A DNA stretch of 64,000 bases from Ziziphus jujuba (taxonomy: Eukaryota > Streptophyta > Magnoliopsida > Rosales > Rhamnaceae): contig NC_083390.1 of assembly GCF_031755915.1 (NCBI RefSeq), positions 13,113,001 to 13,177,000 on the forward strand. The letters run 5' to 3'. Position numbers and translations under genes: made by a program. Shown here piece after piece: positions 11,598-23,501 of this stretch; the first letter of the stretch is position 1, and the number at the start of each line of letters is the position of its first letter. The notes beneath the pieces were generated by a model. That model was not told the DNA's origin and made no database searches. It saw nothing but the letters and a program-made list of their open reading frames with translations.

Positions 11598-12687
11598 TGA
11601 TGAGAATCCACCTATATCCGCACAACCTACAACCCGCTGGGATGCTGATTTGTACAATTGAAGACCGTACCAATTACAATGGCACTAGAGATTCAAGGAC
11701 AATTTGGGTAGCTTCATACAAGGTGTGATTAAGTCTCAAGAAGGTATGATTATACCCGAACATTCTAAGCCCGTGTTGAGCATTGAAGTTGTGAAGGTAG
11801 AAATGGACCTGGAAAGCTGTTTTAGTACATTTGTGGACTCTAGGCAGCAAGGGATGGATTTCTTGGCCTATTAATGTCAAGAGGTCATGAAATCATGCCA
11901 ACGAAAAAGTAAGGCTGACCAAACACATCATTTGCGCATACACTTCAATAATGGTCGGTTTTACTTGTTTTGGCACTGGGAAGGTGGTTTCTTGTAATCC
12001 AAGCAAGCTTTGATATTTCCAATCAATAGCAACATGTGGAGACCAGTTCTAATCCTTTCAGGCTTCCTACAAGGTATATTGAATCTGATTTGGAGCTTAA
12101 ATTGACTGATGATTGGACAAAGATAGCTTATTTGGAAAACTAGTCAACTACTTTCCAAATCTCAAATTTGATTTTTTGTTTTAGGAAATAGTCTTATATT
12201 TTTTATTTATTTAATTATTTACTGGTCAAATTTATTTAGGAAAGTTGATATTTTTATATTTGATTGTAAATTAATTAATTTCTTTTTGAAAACTAAGGAA
12301 TTAATTAATACAATTTAAATTAGGAAAGTTAAAGTCATATTCGGCCACATCATTGTTTCAACATCATTTGACGGTTTTAACCTAGTTGATTTAGGGCTTT
12401 TGTTTTGTAAGTCTTATTTTTCAATGAAACACACACTACATTATTATTTAGAAAATTTATTTGTGAGAAGAATTCTCTTTGAATGCCTAAAACACCAAAT
12501 AGAGATCGAGTGTTTTTATTTGACTTATAAATAGAACATCCATAACTATTGTAGCGTCTTCATCATATATCAAGGTTTCTAATCACAAGTTGATTAAGGG
12601 TTAAGGTGACCATTAGAATCTTAACTTAATTTCGATCCGGGTGAATATAATACGGTTTTAGGAGCAAGTTAATCTAGATTCATAACA
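11598..12687 (+). repeat. 3' LTR of element C
   Basis: It begins TGATGAGAATCC after the purine-rich AAAATGAGAGGAA and ends near AGATTCATAACA, a decayed form of the family end GGTTCGTATCA. It contains the family blocks (TTTGACTTATAAATAG, GTAGCGTCTTCATCATATA). It is more diverged than the LTRs of A, B, D and F, which fits C being the oldest host of the nest. Confidence 0.8.
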
Positions 12688-13259
12688 TTACCTTATCAAG
12701 AGAACGGGCAAACAAGATCAGAAAGTTTGAAATTGATGAATCGGTAATTCAATCGAATCGTGCGATTCATTGGGTAAAACGTGCAATTTACCTGTAGATC
12801 GATTCAAACAAACAATTTGTATCATTTGACATCCATCCCAATACAAAGGATCGTGAATCATTTGTTTTTAACAACGCCCCTAAGGTTGCATCCATTGGCC
12901 TTTTTGACCACATCTATCCACGTGTAGCTTCCCAATTCACACCTACTGAAATGCTAGCCTCTCAAACCATATTTGCCATGATGCAAACCATCTACACTGT
13001 ACCTACTTGAGTGCAAGCATAAAAAGACAACTTGAATACAAAAGACAATTGATTCAAGATTACGTTTCTCCACTCGCCAGAAATCAAATCCAAACTGGGG
13101 GAGCAGCAAATTGTCCAAAAATGCCAATATCAAAAGAATGACTTTGGGATCTCTCAAGATAGATATTTCCTAGGGCAAAAGATTAAATGGAAAAGACTTT
13201 TGAAGCCAACATGGTCAAGATCAATGGCTAACCTAGGCCACTAAAAGGTGATGATGATG

Positions 13260-13287
13260 TTAATAATAATAATAATAATAATAATAA
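13260..13287. repeat. AAT trinucleotide microsatellite
   Basis: About nine uninterrupted TAA/AAT units following a short ATG repeat. Confidence 0.9.
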
Positions 13288-15506
13288 CAATAGTATTAAA
13301 TAAAAAATAAAACAATTTCCTTCTACTTTTGTTTTCCAACAAAAATTTAAAGTGAAGGATTGTTTGAACTATATATTTACCATTTTTTTATTATTATATT
13401 ATTGTTTATAATTAAAGTGATTGAAGGTTTGAAAAAAGCTAGTTTATTCTCGGAGCAATTTAGGGCTTGAATAAGGCTAGATTCACATTGATTTTTATAT
13501 TTGATTAAATTATTATTGTTGATTGGTGAGTAAAGATGGACAAAATTCAAATTGATTAATTGAGATGGAGAAAAGATGCTTTAAATGGAAGATTTTCACC
13601 ATCATGGAAATTTGAATATACGAAGGTAAAATGAAAGTTTGCGTTATCAAAAGGAGATTTCAAAACTATAAAAAGAGCGTTAGGAGCAAGAAGAAGAGGA
13701 TATGTCCACAAACACCAAACTCTAACTATGGAAGCTTTATTTTAATTACTCTCTACGATCACTCATATATTCATTTTCCTAATTTTTATTTTTCGAGCCA
13801 GACTTTATATTTTATTTATATTTTATTATTTTAACTTATTAAATACCATGTTAAAAAAAAATTAATTTGATTGTTCCTATGAATTAATAGACATTCTAAT
13901 TCTTATCAAATTTATTTTTTGGACAATTTTTATTATTATATTTTCTTAATTTCTCTAATCAAATTTAGAATAGCACCCGGCCGCCCGCACACAAACAGAG
14001 ACAATCCAAATTGTTTCATCTTTGCAAAAATACCAAACATCAGATTATAGCATGCTAATTGAAATTGTTTTCTATATTTATTTAGGTAAAAAGATTGGAA
14101 CGGTAGAGGTTACGGACCCCGATGGACCCCACCCGCAGACGTTCATGGTACTCTATGATCTATTTTCTTGGTTAGAATCCAAATAGCTTACAAATCGTGG
14201 ACGGTGGGAGTGCAATTTTTTCTAACCCACTGTACTTTTTTTTTTTTTTTTTTTTTTAACACATGCATTGGACACTTGGACTTTATCTGGTTAGACCAAG
14301 CCCAAAACCATAACCCTGATCCTGAATGCCTCCATTTTGTTTTAAGGTCGGGTAAAGGTGAGGTTTTAACTTTTACTGTGTCAACTATTTCGTTTCTAAC
14401 CAAATGTTTCTCGTAATCCTTCAGCATTTAAAAAAAAAAAAAAAAAAAAAGGAAAAAAAATTGTTTCTCGTATTAACTAGAGTAAATAATTATATTGATA
14501 AATAAACAAACAAATGTTTCTCGTGTTAATGTTTCTGGTGGTAATTGTATCTTAGTACATATAAATTTAGTCAATGTTTTCATTAATAACTAATAGTAAG
14601 CCCAAGAGAGATACTTGTCTCTCCATTTGATTTGAAAATTGAATAGACTGATTGGGTGATGGAAATTTGGACAAGGAATAAAGGAGAGGAAGAACCTACC
14701 TTTTTTGAAACTTTGCGTGCTCGTTGGTGTTCTTTTCATGGTTAAAATCAAACAGTCAAAGGACAACTCAAGTTTCCTATTTTTAGTAAGTGAAACTGTG
14801 AACCAAAAAACTGTGACCACGAGGCCATTCCCTCGAAAATGCACATTTGTAATTATGGTTTTTACAGTAAAAAAAAAAAAAAAAAGGAAAAAGTTAAGAA
14901 ACGAATCCACGACAAAAATAAAAATAATAACTGGCGGATTATGTCAGCATTTCAGAGCTTTTACATAAAATCAATGTTTAAGACTATTCCAAACAGTAAG
15001 TAAACAGCTATTCCCTTCACTCACCCATGTGGATGGTATGAATAATTTTCTGAGTGAGATTCTGCTGATGAGATAAGTATGTTGAACAGTTTCTATCATG
15101 AATGCATAGGAGATGATGGGGGGTGTGTGTGTGTTGGTGTTTTTTTTGGGGGGTGATTGTTTCAGTTTGCAGACTTTTTGCACTAAGTTTTGCAGGCCAT
15201 GAGAAAAGGATGTTCTGAATAGTACCTATTTTCTTGTATTTGTATCTTTGTTAGACTCTATCTTTTTCCACCATAAACTTCTTACTCTCTCACATTTCTC
15301 AACCTTCTTCTAAGCATAAACATCAAAAACCTTTTCCAGAATTTATTTGTTTTCTCCAAATTTATGTCATTTTTCTTTTCATTTTCTTAAATTTATTAAA
15401 AAAATAAAAACCTTACTCTGAATTTAGCCCAATATAAAAATTGTCCTCTATATTAATATATCAACCATTTTCTTCAAAGAATATGCACATTTAGTAAAAA
15501 GAAAGA

Positions 15507-15674
15507 GGACAACGAAAAATAAATGAAGAAAATTTAGCTGGCAATTGCTATAATAATATATAATCAAGCTAATTAATTTATTGTTCCTACGGACAACGAA
15601 AAACAAATGACGAAAATTTAGCTGGCACTTGCTATAATAATATATAATCAAGCTAATTAATTTATTGTTCCTAC
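15507..15674. repeat. 84-bp tandem duplication
   Basis: Two adjacent copies (15507-15590 and 15591-15674), both starting GGACAACGAAAAA and ending TTATTGTTCCTAC, with only a few substitutions. Each contains an AT-rich stretch with TAATAATATATAATCAAGC. It lies about 270 bp beyond the MYB stop codon. Confidence 0.92.
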
Positions 15675-15941
15675 CTTTAGGAAAAGGGTCCTAATGTGAG
15701 ATAGGTGCTTACAAGAAAAAAGATCGTGGGATATGATTTCAATAGGCTGATGATGATTATGATGATTATGCAAGATTACAATCACTTTCAAGCAACTGAA
15801 AAAACAATCCCTCCTCTTTCTTTACCTCCAATGGCTTTCTAAGTTTTTCTTGGACCAATCACAATGAGACCCTTTCTCATGATTATATTGAAAAACTTTG
15901 AATTTTTTCTTCTTTTCCTCTGTTCTAGCTAATCTTTCATC

Positions 15942-16986
15942 TCATGTGGCTCCTACTCCAAGAAAGTCAATGAATGGAGGTGGAATAGTCTCAAAATGGT
16001 TGCCAACTCCATTCACTGCTATTGATGATGAAGGTTGATGATCACCGGCTGAGACTACAGGCATTGAAGCTGTGGACTCAGATAAACTATGAAGGATATG
16101 GTAGTTTGACTGTTGCATGGCGGGCACACATGGTGGATAATGAGCATGAATAACATCCATCTCTGATTCCTCATTTGATCTATCCCAAGCTCTGCTCTCA
16201 CGGAGCATTCCCATCATTTCATCGCTCTTAGAACCTGCGCACGCACACTCACACACAAATGATATGCTAAAAAGAAAAGTTCAAAAACTGAAAAATAGAG
16301 GTACATTTTTCGAAATATAACCAATGAGAAACAGAAAAAGAAAACCCAAATTCACAAGAGGTTGAAGAGAGAGCATAGATTCATATGCGTGTACTAACCA
16401 GGGAAGAAATCAAAAGGAGTTTGCTGGGCAAAAATTCCACTGTTGGAAGGGACATTAACATGGTTACTTGACATTGGTTCTCCACCACTGATCATGTGGG
16501 GTGAACAATTCATACCATAACCAACCCCACCACCAACACCACCACCACCACCACTGAAGGTTGTTCCAAATGGATAAGAATTTACATTGCTCAAGCCTGA
16601 CCCACTTGGAAGATTTGCACAGTAAGTCCCCGCCGCTCCTGAGGATGATTCTGCTCTTGGATTTGCTTCATCCATTCTTCTGTATACAGACTGACTCAGC
16701 TTCCTCCTTCTATATGCACTTGATTGTTCTCTATACTTCCTTGCCATTATAACATGCCAATGGTTTTTCACTGCATTATCTGTTCTTCCAGGGAAAAGCC
16801 TTGCTATCATTGCCCATTTGTTGCCATAGATTCTATGAGCTTGCATTAGTCTTTCTTCTTCTTCCTCTGTAAAAGCTCTCCTATTGATTCTTGGATCAAG
16901 CTGGTTAAACCATCTTAATCGACAGCTTTTACCTTTAAAAATTCATACAAAAAATTAAGGGGAAAGAGAAAAGAATTTACAGAGAC

Positions 16987-17017
<31 letters not shown>

Positions 17018-17593
17018 TCACAGACAGATTTTTTTTTTTTTTCCCTTTTTACCTGATCTTCCTTCTAACTTCTCTGCTATAAGGTTCCAGTTCTGAGGGC
17101 CATAAAGGGCTACAAGTTCTTTGAGCTTGGAATCCTCTGCTGGTCTCCAATGGCCTCTGGCACAGAGTTTTGAGTGCCCACAATCTGTTTCTTTCCCACA
17201 GACCATAGCATTTTCATTAGGGTTCACATCATCCTCGGGTTTGTTATTTATAGCGTCATTATTTTCCCCAATATCATCGCTGCAATCATCAGAGCCTTTA
17301 CCTTCCAAAACCTCATTTTTATGGTGTTTTGAGGAAGGAAAAGGTAAACCCCAAAAAGATCTTCCATTTTTTTCGACTTCTGAAAGCTTCGAGATATTAT
17401 AACTTTCATGAGAAGAAATAGAGGAAACTACTCCTCCGTAGTTTGGACTGAGAGAAAGAGAACCCATATCAGCGTAAACCATCCCCATCGAAGAGCAGTG
17501 CGAAGAAGAAGAAGAGGATGAGGTAGTGGAAGAGTAACAACATCTAAAGCCGTTTTGGTTTTCTGTTGCAAATATAACATAATTGTTGGCCAT
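15942..17593 (-). CDS. MYB105/MYB117-like: R2R3-MYB transcription factor, subgroup 21 (LOF1/LOF2 type)
   Basis: Three exons: 17593-17053, 16932-16399 and 16234-15942, with GT-AG introns of 120 and 164 bp, both in phase 1. Together they encode 455 residues. A serine-rich, acidic N-terminal half precedes the DNA-binding domain. R2 starts near residue 144 ([11 protein letters not shown]) with tryptophans at 149, 169 and 188; R3 has Phe201, Trp220 and Trp239. The first intron falls at the usual place before GKSCRLRWF, while R3 is uninterrupted. The basic [16 protein letters not shown] block after R3 and the C-terminal [11 protein letters not shown] are typical of subgroup 21. That group includes Arabidopsis LOF1/LOF2 and tomato TRIFOLIATE, nuclear regulators of organ boundary and meristem genes. 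Start chosen as the first ATG of the open exon. All key residues and splice sites are intact, so I expect a working gene. Exact orthology within the subgroup is inferred. Confidence 0.93.
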
Positions 17594-18230
17594 GCCTTCA
17601 TTTTCTTTCTGACAGCTTGCTGATTATATTAGGAACTGTTACGAAGTCATATTATTGGCCGGAAAAGAAGGGGAGAAAATAAAAATGTTTTTGTAAAACA
17701 AAAACAAAAAAAAAAAAAATTTAAAAATTGACAAATAGTGAAGTGGAAGAAAATGGAAGGGCATTTGCAGTACGGGCAAGAGGAAAAACTTGAAACAGCA
17801 AAAACACAATGGCATTCAGAACAACCTAAAAGCCCTCTCTCTCTATCTCTCCCTCCCCCTCACTGACTCCTTAGGGATAGAAAGAGAAAGAGAGAGAGAG
17901 AGTGAGCTTTTAAGTTGTTACCAAACCTGACTGACCCTGACCCTTTTAATATTTTATCAAGTTCTTCGCATTTATTAATATATATATATATATTATTCTT
18001 GTTCCTTCTTTTGAACAAATCCCACAACGATCAGTCACACGTGTGAAAGTGAGGAAATCTTTCTCTTTCTCTTTTCCTCTCTCTTTTGAGGGGTTGAAGG
18101 TCTTAGGCTGTCTCTCTCTAAATTGACAAGAAAGACTCATAATGTGATGTGTGCTAGGTTGGGCTTGTGCAGAGCTAGACACCTTTCTTTTCAAGGAACA
18201 GAGAGAGAGAAAAAGAACGAGGAAGGTTTT
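17594..18230 (-). promoter_or_regulatory. probable promoter and 5' leader of the MYB gene
   Basis: Directly upstream of the MYB start on the minus strand. It has a pyrimidine-rich stretch of CT repeats (read on minus, 17879-17904), typical of plant leaders and core promoters. A TATATATA tract at 17979-17993 could act as a TATA element. Purine/pyrimidine repeats continue to about 18215. The start site cannot be placed from sequence alone. Confidence 0.4.
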
Positions 18231-19697
18231 TGACCTAATAGCCCCTGTGTTGTGTCCGACACCCAGTAAAATAAGCTTGCCTCCAATCTCTATCAGATCC
18301 CTGTCTTTAACTATAGTTTAGACTCTTTTACCTTGGGTTTCAGCTAACACCTAAAGTTGAACCAACAAACCAAAACACCCCCTTTTCCACCAACAATTTA
18401 CTTTGATCTATTTCCCTTTCTTTTCCTTTCCTTTCCTTTCCGTTATGATTGCAATTAATTATTCACAGAGAAAAAAAAATTACAATTAATTATAACTGCC
18501 CGAAAAACCCCATTTAATTAACAATATTTTTTGCCATTTAATTAACAATCTTTTTTGCCAAAAAATAAATAACATTAATCTTGTTTCTTTTTTAAAATAA
18601 AATACTACTTAAATGAGATTGAAAATTTCCATTCAAACCCATTATCTAATTCTCTGTAGAATCAAAATATACCATGTTTAATAGTTCATAATCTTGATAG
18701 TCTTGTCAGGTGTATGGTAAAAAAAAATGGAAGGATTGGCGTACCTTTTAACCCCAAGTGTCGTGGACCATTTGTGCTTTGATAACACAATCAACATGTA
18801 TATCCCATCCAATAGCATATGGAGTTATTAAAAATATATTCATGTTTTATCCAAAAATTTATACTCATGAGAATAGAGTGTTGGGAAATCGAAGACTCAT
18901 ATTTTTTGCCAAATTAATAGAAAAAAAAGAATAGACAGATCTTCAAATTTTTCATCCGCCCACAAATCTGATTATTAATCCAATTAAAAGAAGAGATAAG
19001 GCAAGTTTTATGAAAAGAAATATCTAGAAGCAGTACTCATATTTCTAATGTAATACCAAAAATAATGGTAGTAATAGTAAACATACACCCAAAACGCATA
19101 TAATATTGTAAACCTTGGGGGTTCTAGTTTTCAGTTTTCAGAGTGACTGGAAAACCCAAAATTGCAAAAGTTACATTTATTGCTTTGTGCAGGTGTAACA
19201 GGAATGTACAATCTGTGGTGTGTAGAAGTAAACAGTTTGTGGGTCAAAAACTTTGAACACCTTGACCCCCTATTAGGGAAACACTCCCAACCAAATGACA
19301 CCAACAATTCAATAGACCAGCACATGGTCAAGTTAGCTAATAAAAGGTATAGAGTTAGACCTTCACTTGGAGTCGCTATCTTTCCCAGCCTCTTCAAACT
19401 CTTAGACCATAAAATAAAAAGGGTCCCAACCAATGGAAGCAGGCAATTTTTCATGTCACTTTTTTTTTTTTTTTTTTTCATAGCCCTCATTATACTCTCT
19501 CTCTCTTCTTAAAACTTTTTTTTTGTTTTTTGGGTAACTTCTCTCTTTTTTGACACTTCCTGCAGTAAAAGCTGGTTCATATTCATGCCTTATCGATTTT
19601 CAGTTGCATGTTTGTGCACGTGAACATCCTCGGTGGAATTATTGAATAAAGGAACGAGTTTCTTGCCTATTTAAGTAGACATGTAAAATTCAAGCCA

Positions 19698-19735
<38 letters not shown>

Positions 19736-19962
19736 CATGTAAAAATGTAATTTAAACTTACTTCGCTTTTTTTTTTCTAATTATTGTTTTTGTGAAAATT
19801 TAGGATCTCCTTGTATAATTAAGCATAATTATTAATTTACAATTTAGAACTTTATAATTGTTATATAAAATTTAATTTGCACAATGATGTTGTTATTTAT
19901 TTTGATGGATGTACTAGTCCACAACATTAAAATTAACCTTCCACCATGACCATTAATCCTTC
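18231..19962. other. upstream intergenic sequence, no gene seen
   Basis: AT-rich with short simple repeats, including an AT microsatellite at 19700-19729. Open frames here are short and show no protein family. It may hold distal control elements of the MYB gene. Confidence 0.5.
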
Positions 19963-20893
19963 TGATGAAGACATGACCAGGAGCACCCCAAGATGGAGTT
20001 CAGAGCCACTTCAAATCTCTATGGGACCAATAACCAGAGCATGAGCAAAGAGGTTTAAAGAAGCACTAAATAGTTTCATCCAAGAGGTGTTCACATCCCA
20101 AGGAAGCAAGTTTATTACTGAAGATGAACCAAAATTGGTCCATATGATTGGAACGGAGGATGCCAACATGAAAGAAAGCCTAACGCATGGAATCCAACAA
20201 TATGGTGATGTGGCACGATTTGATGACATGGATAGTGATGTGGTATCATATGGTGATATGACACTTTTGCCACATGGAGGATGATATACGCCTACATGGC
20301 ATTGGCTGAATTTTATAATTAGGAAATATTAGTTTTTAGTTTGTCTTGATTGGATTTTGGCATGTTGCCTATTTTATTTTCTGAATTTAGTTTTATTAGG
20401 TTTTTAAATTAGTTTCCTATTCTTATTAGGAAACTAGGAGATAAATTTGGTTTCCCAAACCTAACCACATTAGGTTTCTTAAACCTATCAAAATTAAGTT
20501 TCCTAAACCTAATTTTCGTCCATAATTATTTTTAGCAAATTTAGGAAAGTTTTGTAATTTATTTTGCCTATTTAAAGGCACACATATCATGAATAAAATT
20601 CAGATTACAATTTTGATTCAAAGTGAGAGTGATTCTCTTAGTTCTCTAAAAACTATATCGAACTTTTCAAGCTTTACTTGTGTAGTTCAAATTTGACTTA
20701 TCAATAGGTTATTCCACATCCTATTGTGGCATCTTCACCATACCAAAGTTCTTACCTGAAATATAGGTAACGGGTTGAGGTCTTCCATTGAAAACTTGAA
20801 TGATCCAAAGCTATCATTCAAGTCTCAACAATCCAATCAATTCCCTTGGCCACTGGTCTACCATAGGTTTTATTGAACAGATCCTAGATTTCA
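19963..20893 (+). repeat. old LTR remnant of a related gypsy family
   Basis: It starts TGATGAAGACATGACC and encodes, as in the other gypsy LTRs here, a protein tail with GPITRA followed by a stop and AKRFKEALNSFIQE. Further along it has the conserved LTR block TTTGACTTATCAATAGG and ATTGTGGCATCTTCACCATA, and ends near CCTAGATTTCA. It looks like a solo or truncated LTR. No internal region adjoins it and no 5-bp duplication is visible (CCTTC left, GACCA right). It is distinct in sequence from the A-G family. Confidence 0.65.
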
Positions 20894-21177
20894 GACCAAG
20901 GTTCCAATTTGTTTGTTTTGCTTAGGTCCCAAGGCATGTGAATAAGTTGGCACACTTATTGTCATGTTGGGGACTTCTTAATTCCTTTACTAGGGTTATC
21001 CCCCCCCCCCCCCCCCCTAATTTATTACCTAATCAATTTTTTGAGGTGATGAATTAGGAGTGTGGCTTAGTTCCCACTAACTGATTCTTGGCATGGTGTT
21101 TTTTGTGTCATTGCACTCCCTTTTGGTTAATACAACAACCCCCTTCTCTCAGCCCAAAAAAAAAAAAAAAAAAAATT
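20894..21177 (+). mobile_element. possible 3' tail of a LINE-type element
   Basis: A non-LTR-like 3' end: TTGGTTAATACAACAACCCC followed by text resembling a LINE 3' untranslated region and about 21 adenines (21157-21177). An 18-base cytosine run lies at 21000-21017. No coding region is attached, so this is a tentative call. Confidence 0.3.
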
Positions 21178-21880
21178 GTAAAATAGTCTCTTTCTATAAA
21201 GCTCTTACCATATCATTTTTGTATATATGAGTTCTGACATGTTTCTAACTAGTACCTACTTCTAGCTTTGAGACAAATTGGTAATGGATCGCTTAAACTC
21301 TAAATTATCATTAAATCAAATTGGAGGAGCTCAAACATAAATGTATATGTATATATATACAGTCTACTTCTGGTACAGATATCTGTATTTTATTAAAATA
21401 AAAACATGGCTTTAGACCATTGTTTTTAAAAAAACTGTCATTAATAATAATATTTTAGATGATGGTTTCTCTAAAAACCATCGTTAAAATGATTTCTGCA
21501 TGTTACAATATGGACATCCACACTAGAAAATTCCCGTGTCTACATATCTGTAGAATTAGACTAAGATCGATTCTAACGTAATAATTTTAGCATTGGATTT
21601 TCTTTTAATATATTAAGATTTATAACAATGCTTTATTCATTAAATTATTTATGATTTTCAAACTGAATTTATGAAGTTGGACTTGGTTTAATTTTGAATT
21701 TATAAATATGATTTTTAATAATTTTATTCTGGTTGGTAAAGTTTTATTTTTACATGCCTGGGGTTTAAGGAAATGTTTTGATTACGATTTTAAAAGAGTT
21801 AGCTTACTAAAGTAATGTATGGCACCAAGAATCCAATGAGTTATAATTACAGATAATATTATAGACTGCATGCATATTCT
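21178..21880. other. AT-rich intergenic sequence, nothing recognised
   Basis: Between the A-rich tail and the minisatellite. No open frame of note. A short imperfect inverted motif around GATGGTTT/AAACCATC occurs at about 21460-21485. Confidence 0.5.
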
Positions 21881-22270
21881 ATGTGATAAGAGAGGTATAT
21901 GTTGAAAGGAGGGAGATATGCGTACTCATCCCCCACTTGGTTCATGTGATGAAAAAGGTGTATGTTGGACAAGAGAACGATATGTGTACATGTCTACCTG
22001 GTTTATGTGGTGTAAAAGGTGTATATTGAATAGGAAGGCAATATGCGTACTCATTCATTACCTTAATCACGTGATAAGAGTAGTATATGTTGGATAAGAA
22101 AGCAATATGTGTACTCATCCCATATCTTATCCATGTTATGGGAGAAATGTGTGTTTGATAAAAGGTGATATGCGTACTCATCCCTACATTATTAATATGA
22201 GAGAAATATATGCATGAATGGAGGGTGATATAGCGTATCCATCCTCTTCTTTAATCACGTGATAAGAAGA
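21881..22270. repeat. minisatellite, six degenerate copies of 61-64 bp
   Basis: The unit carries ATGTGATAAGAG...GTATATGTTGGATAAG followed by GATATGCGTACTCATCC. Unit starts are near 21883, 21944, 22005, 22069, 22133, 22195 and 22257. Units differ by scattered substitutions and small indels. Confidence 0.85.
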
Positions 22271-22470
22271 ACTAATATATTTCGATCTAGTAGTTAATAT
22301 GGCACACGAGGTTTTATATGAGTCTTAATTTTTATCTATAAAAGCTTATTATCGATGTATTAATGTTACTAATTAATTTAATTATGAGTTTAATGAAATT
22401 CACTTGAGCAAATGAATTATGCCAATGAAATGGTTTTGTATTAAATTTATTATCTCTAGCATACTATATT

Positions 22471-22546
22471 TGTAAGACCTATGAGCTTTTAAATATGCAA
22501 GGCAAGCAAAGACAAAAATTAGTAAATAATACATTAGGATGGATTG
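22471..22546 (+). mobile_element. Cassandra-type TRIM, first LTR, left piece
   Basis: It starts TGTAAGACCTATGAGC and ends ACATTAGGATGGATTG. The same text begins the unit at 31543. It is continued at 29626 after element D, which inserted into it with the GATTG duplication. Confidence 0.75.
22542..22546. repeat. target site duplication of element D, left copy (GATTG)
   Basis: GATTG directly precedes D and is repeated at 29621-29625 after it. Confidence 0.85.
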
Positions 22547-23501
22547 TGAGATGAACCTAGGACAACCTGCCTCTAAGCTCATATTATATTAGTCCGGATC
22601 TAATTATGTTCAAGTTCTAATGGTCACCTTGATCCCTAACCAACCTGTGATTAGAAAACTTGGTATATAATGAAGACGCTATAATAAGTGATGGAAAGAC
22701 TATTGATAAGTCAAACTAAATCACTCATTCACTAATGGTGTTTTAGGTGTTCAAAAGAACAAAGTGAATTCAATCTCACAAATAATTTTCTGTATAAAAT
22801 TCAAGCTTGATTTCTCATTGAAAATAAGTCTTTAAATAGGCTTTGAATGAACAAAATAAAACCTTAAAAGGATTAGGAAATTTCGGCCAACATAGAATCC
22901 AAATAGGAAATTGCCTAATTTCACATCCTTTCCCAATCTAATTTGGATTAATTAATTTTTTTATTTTGAATTAGAAATTAATTAATTCACAATGAAAATA
23001 ATAAAAAAATAAATTTTCCTAAACTTCTTTTTCCAGCAAATAAATAAATAAAAACAAAAAATAAAGGTAATTTCCTAAAACAAAAAGTAGAAACAAATTA
23101 GGAAACTAGAATTCTAGCTTTTTGACTCAGTTGACTTTGACCAATCTTTGACCAATTTAAGGCCCAAATCAGCTTCCATATGCCTTGTAGGATGCCAAAT
23201 AGGATTATTATGGAGTCCCATATGTTGTCCTTGCTTGGAGGAAAAAGAAAAAGCCAACTCAGTAAAATATAGTAAAGCTAGCAAATAATACAGCAAAACC
23301 TGGCCATTTTCTCTCTCATGCACACACCTCTTAAATGATCAGCAAAGCTTCGGTCTTGACCAACTCCCATGACTTCTTAGTGATATCAAGTGAATTCAAG
23401 AAGATTTAACCCCATTTTCCACTGCTCGAAATCCATAAATGCACCAAAACCGCTATCCGAGTCCGTATTGGCTTTCACCAATTATATGCTCAAAACAAAC
23501 C
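22547..23501 (-). repeat. 3' LTR of element D, left piece
   Basis: It starts TGAGATGAACCTAGGAC (family TGATACGAACC) and shares the family blocks through TATATGCTCAAAACA, where G begins. It is continued at 24636. Confidence 0.85.

Larger units (their letters stand above)
12688..15941. other. AT-rich flank downstream of the MYB gene, no gene seen
   Basis: No coding frame of substance. Holds an AAT microsatellite (13260-13287), poly-T and poly-A runs (about 14228-14258, 14430-14450, 14869-14885) and the 84-bp duplication described separately. The end next to 15942 is expected to contain the MYB 3' untranslated region; I see no clear canonical polyadenylation signal there. Confidence 0.6.

Noticed and set aside
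14168..14968. Overlapping frames on both strands around 14168-14968
   Set aside because: They run through poly-T and poly-A tracts, giving phenylalanine or lysine runs, and have no conserved domain.
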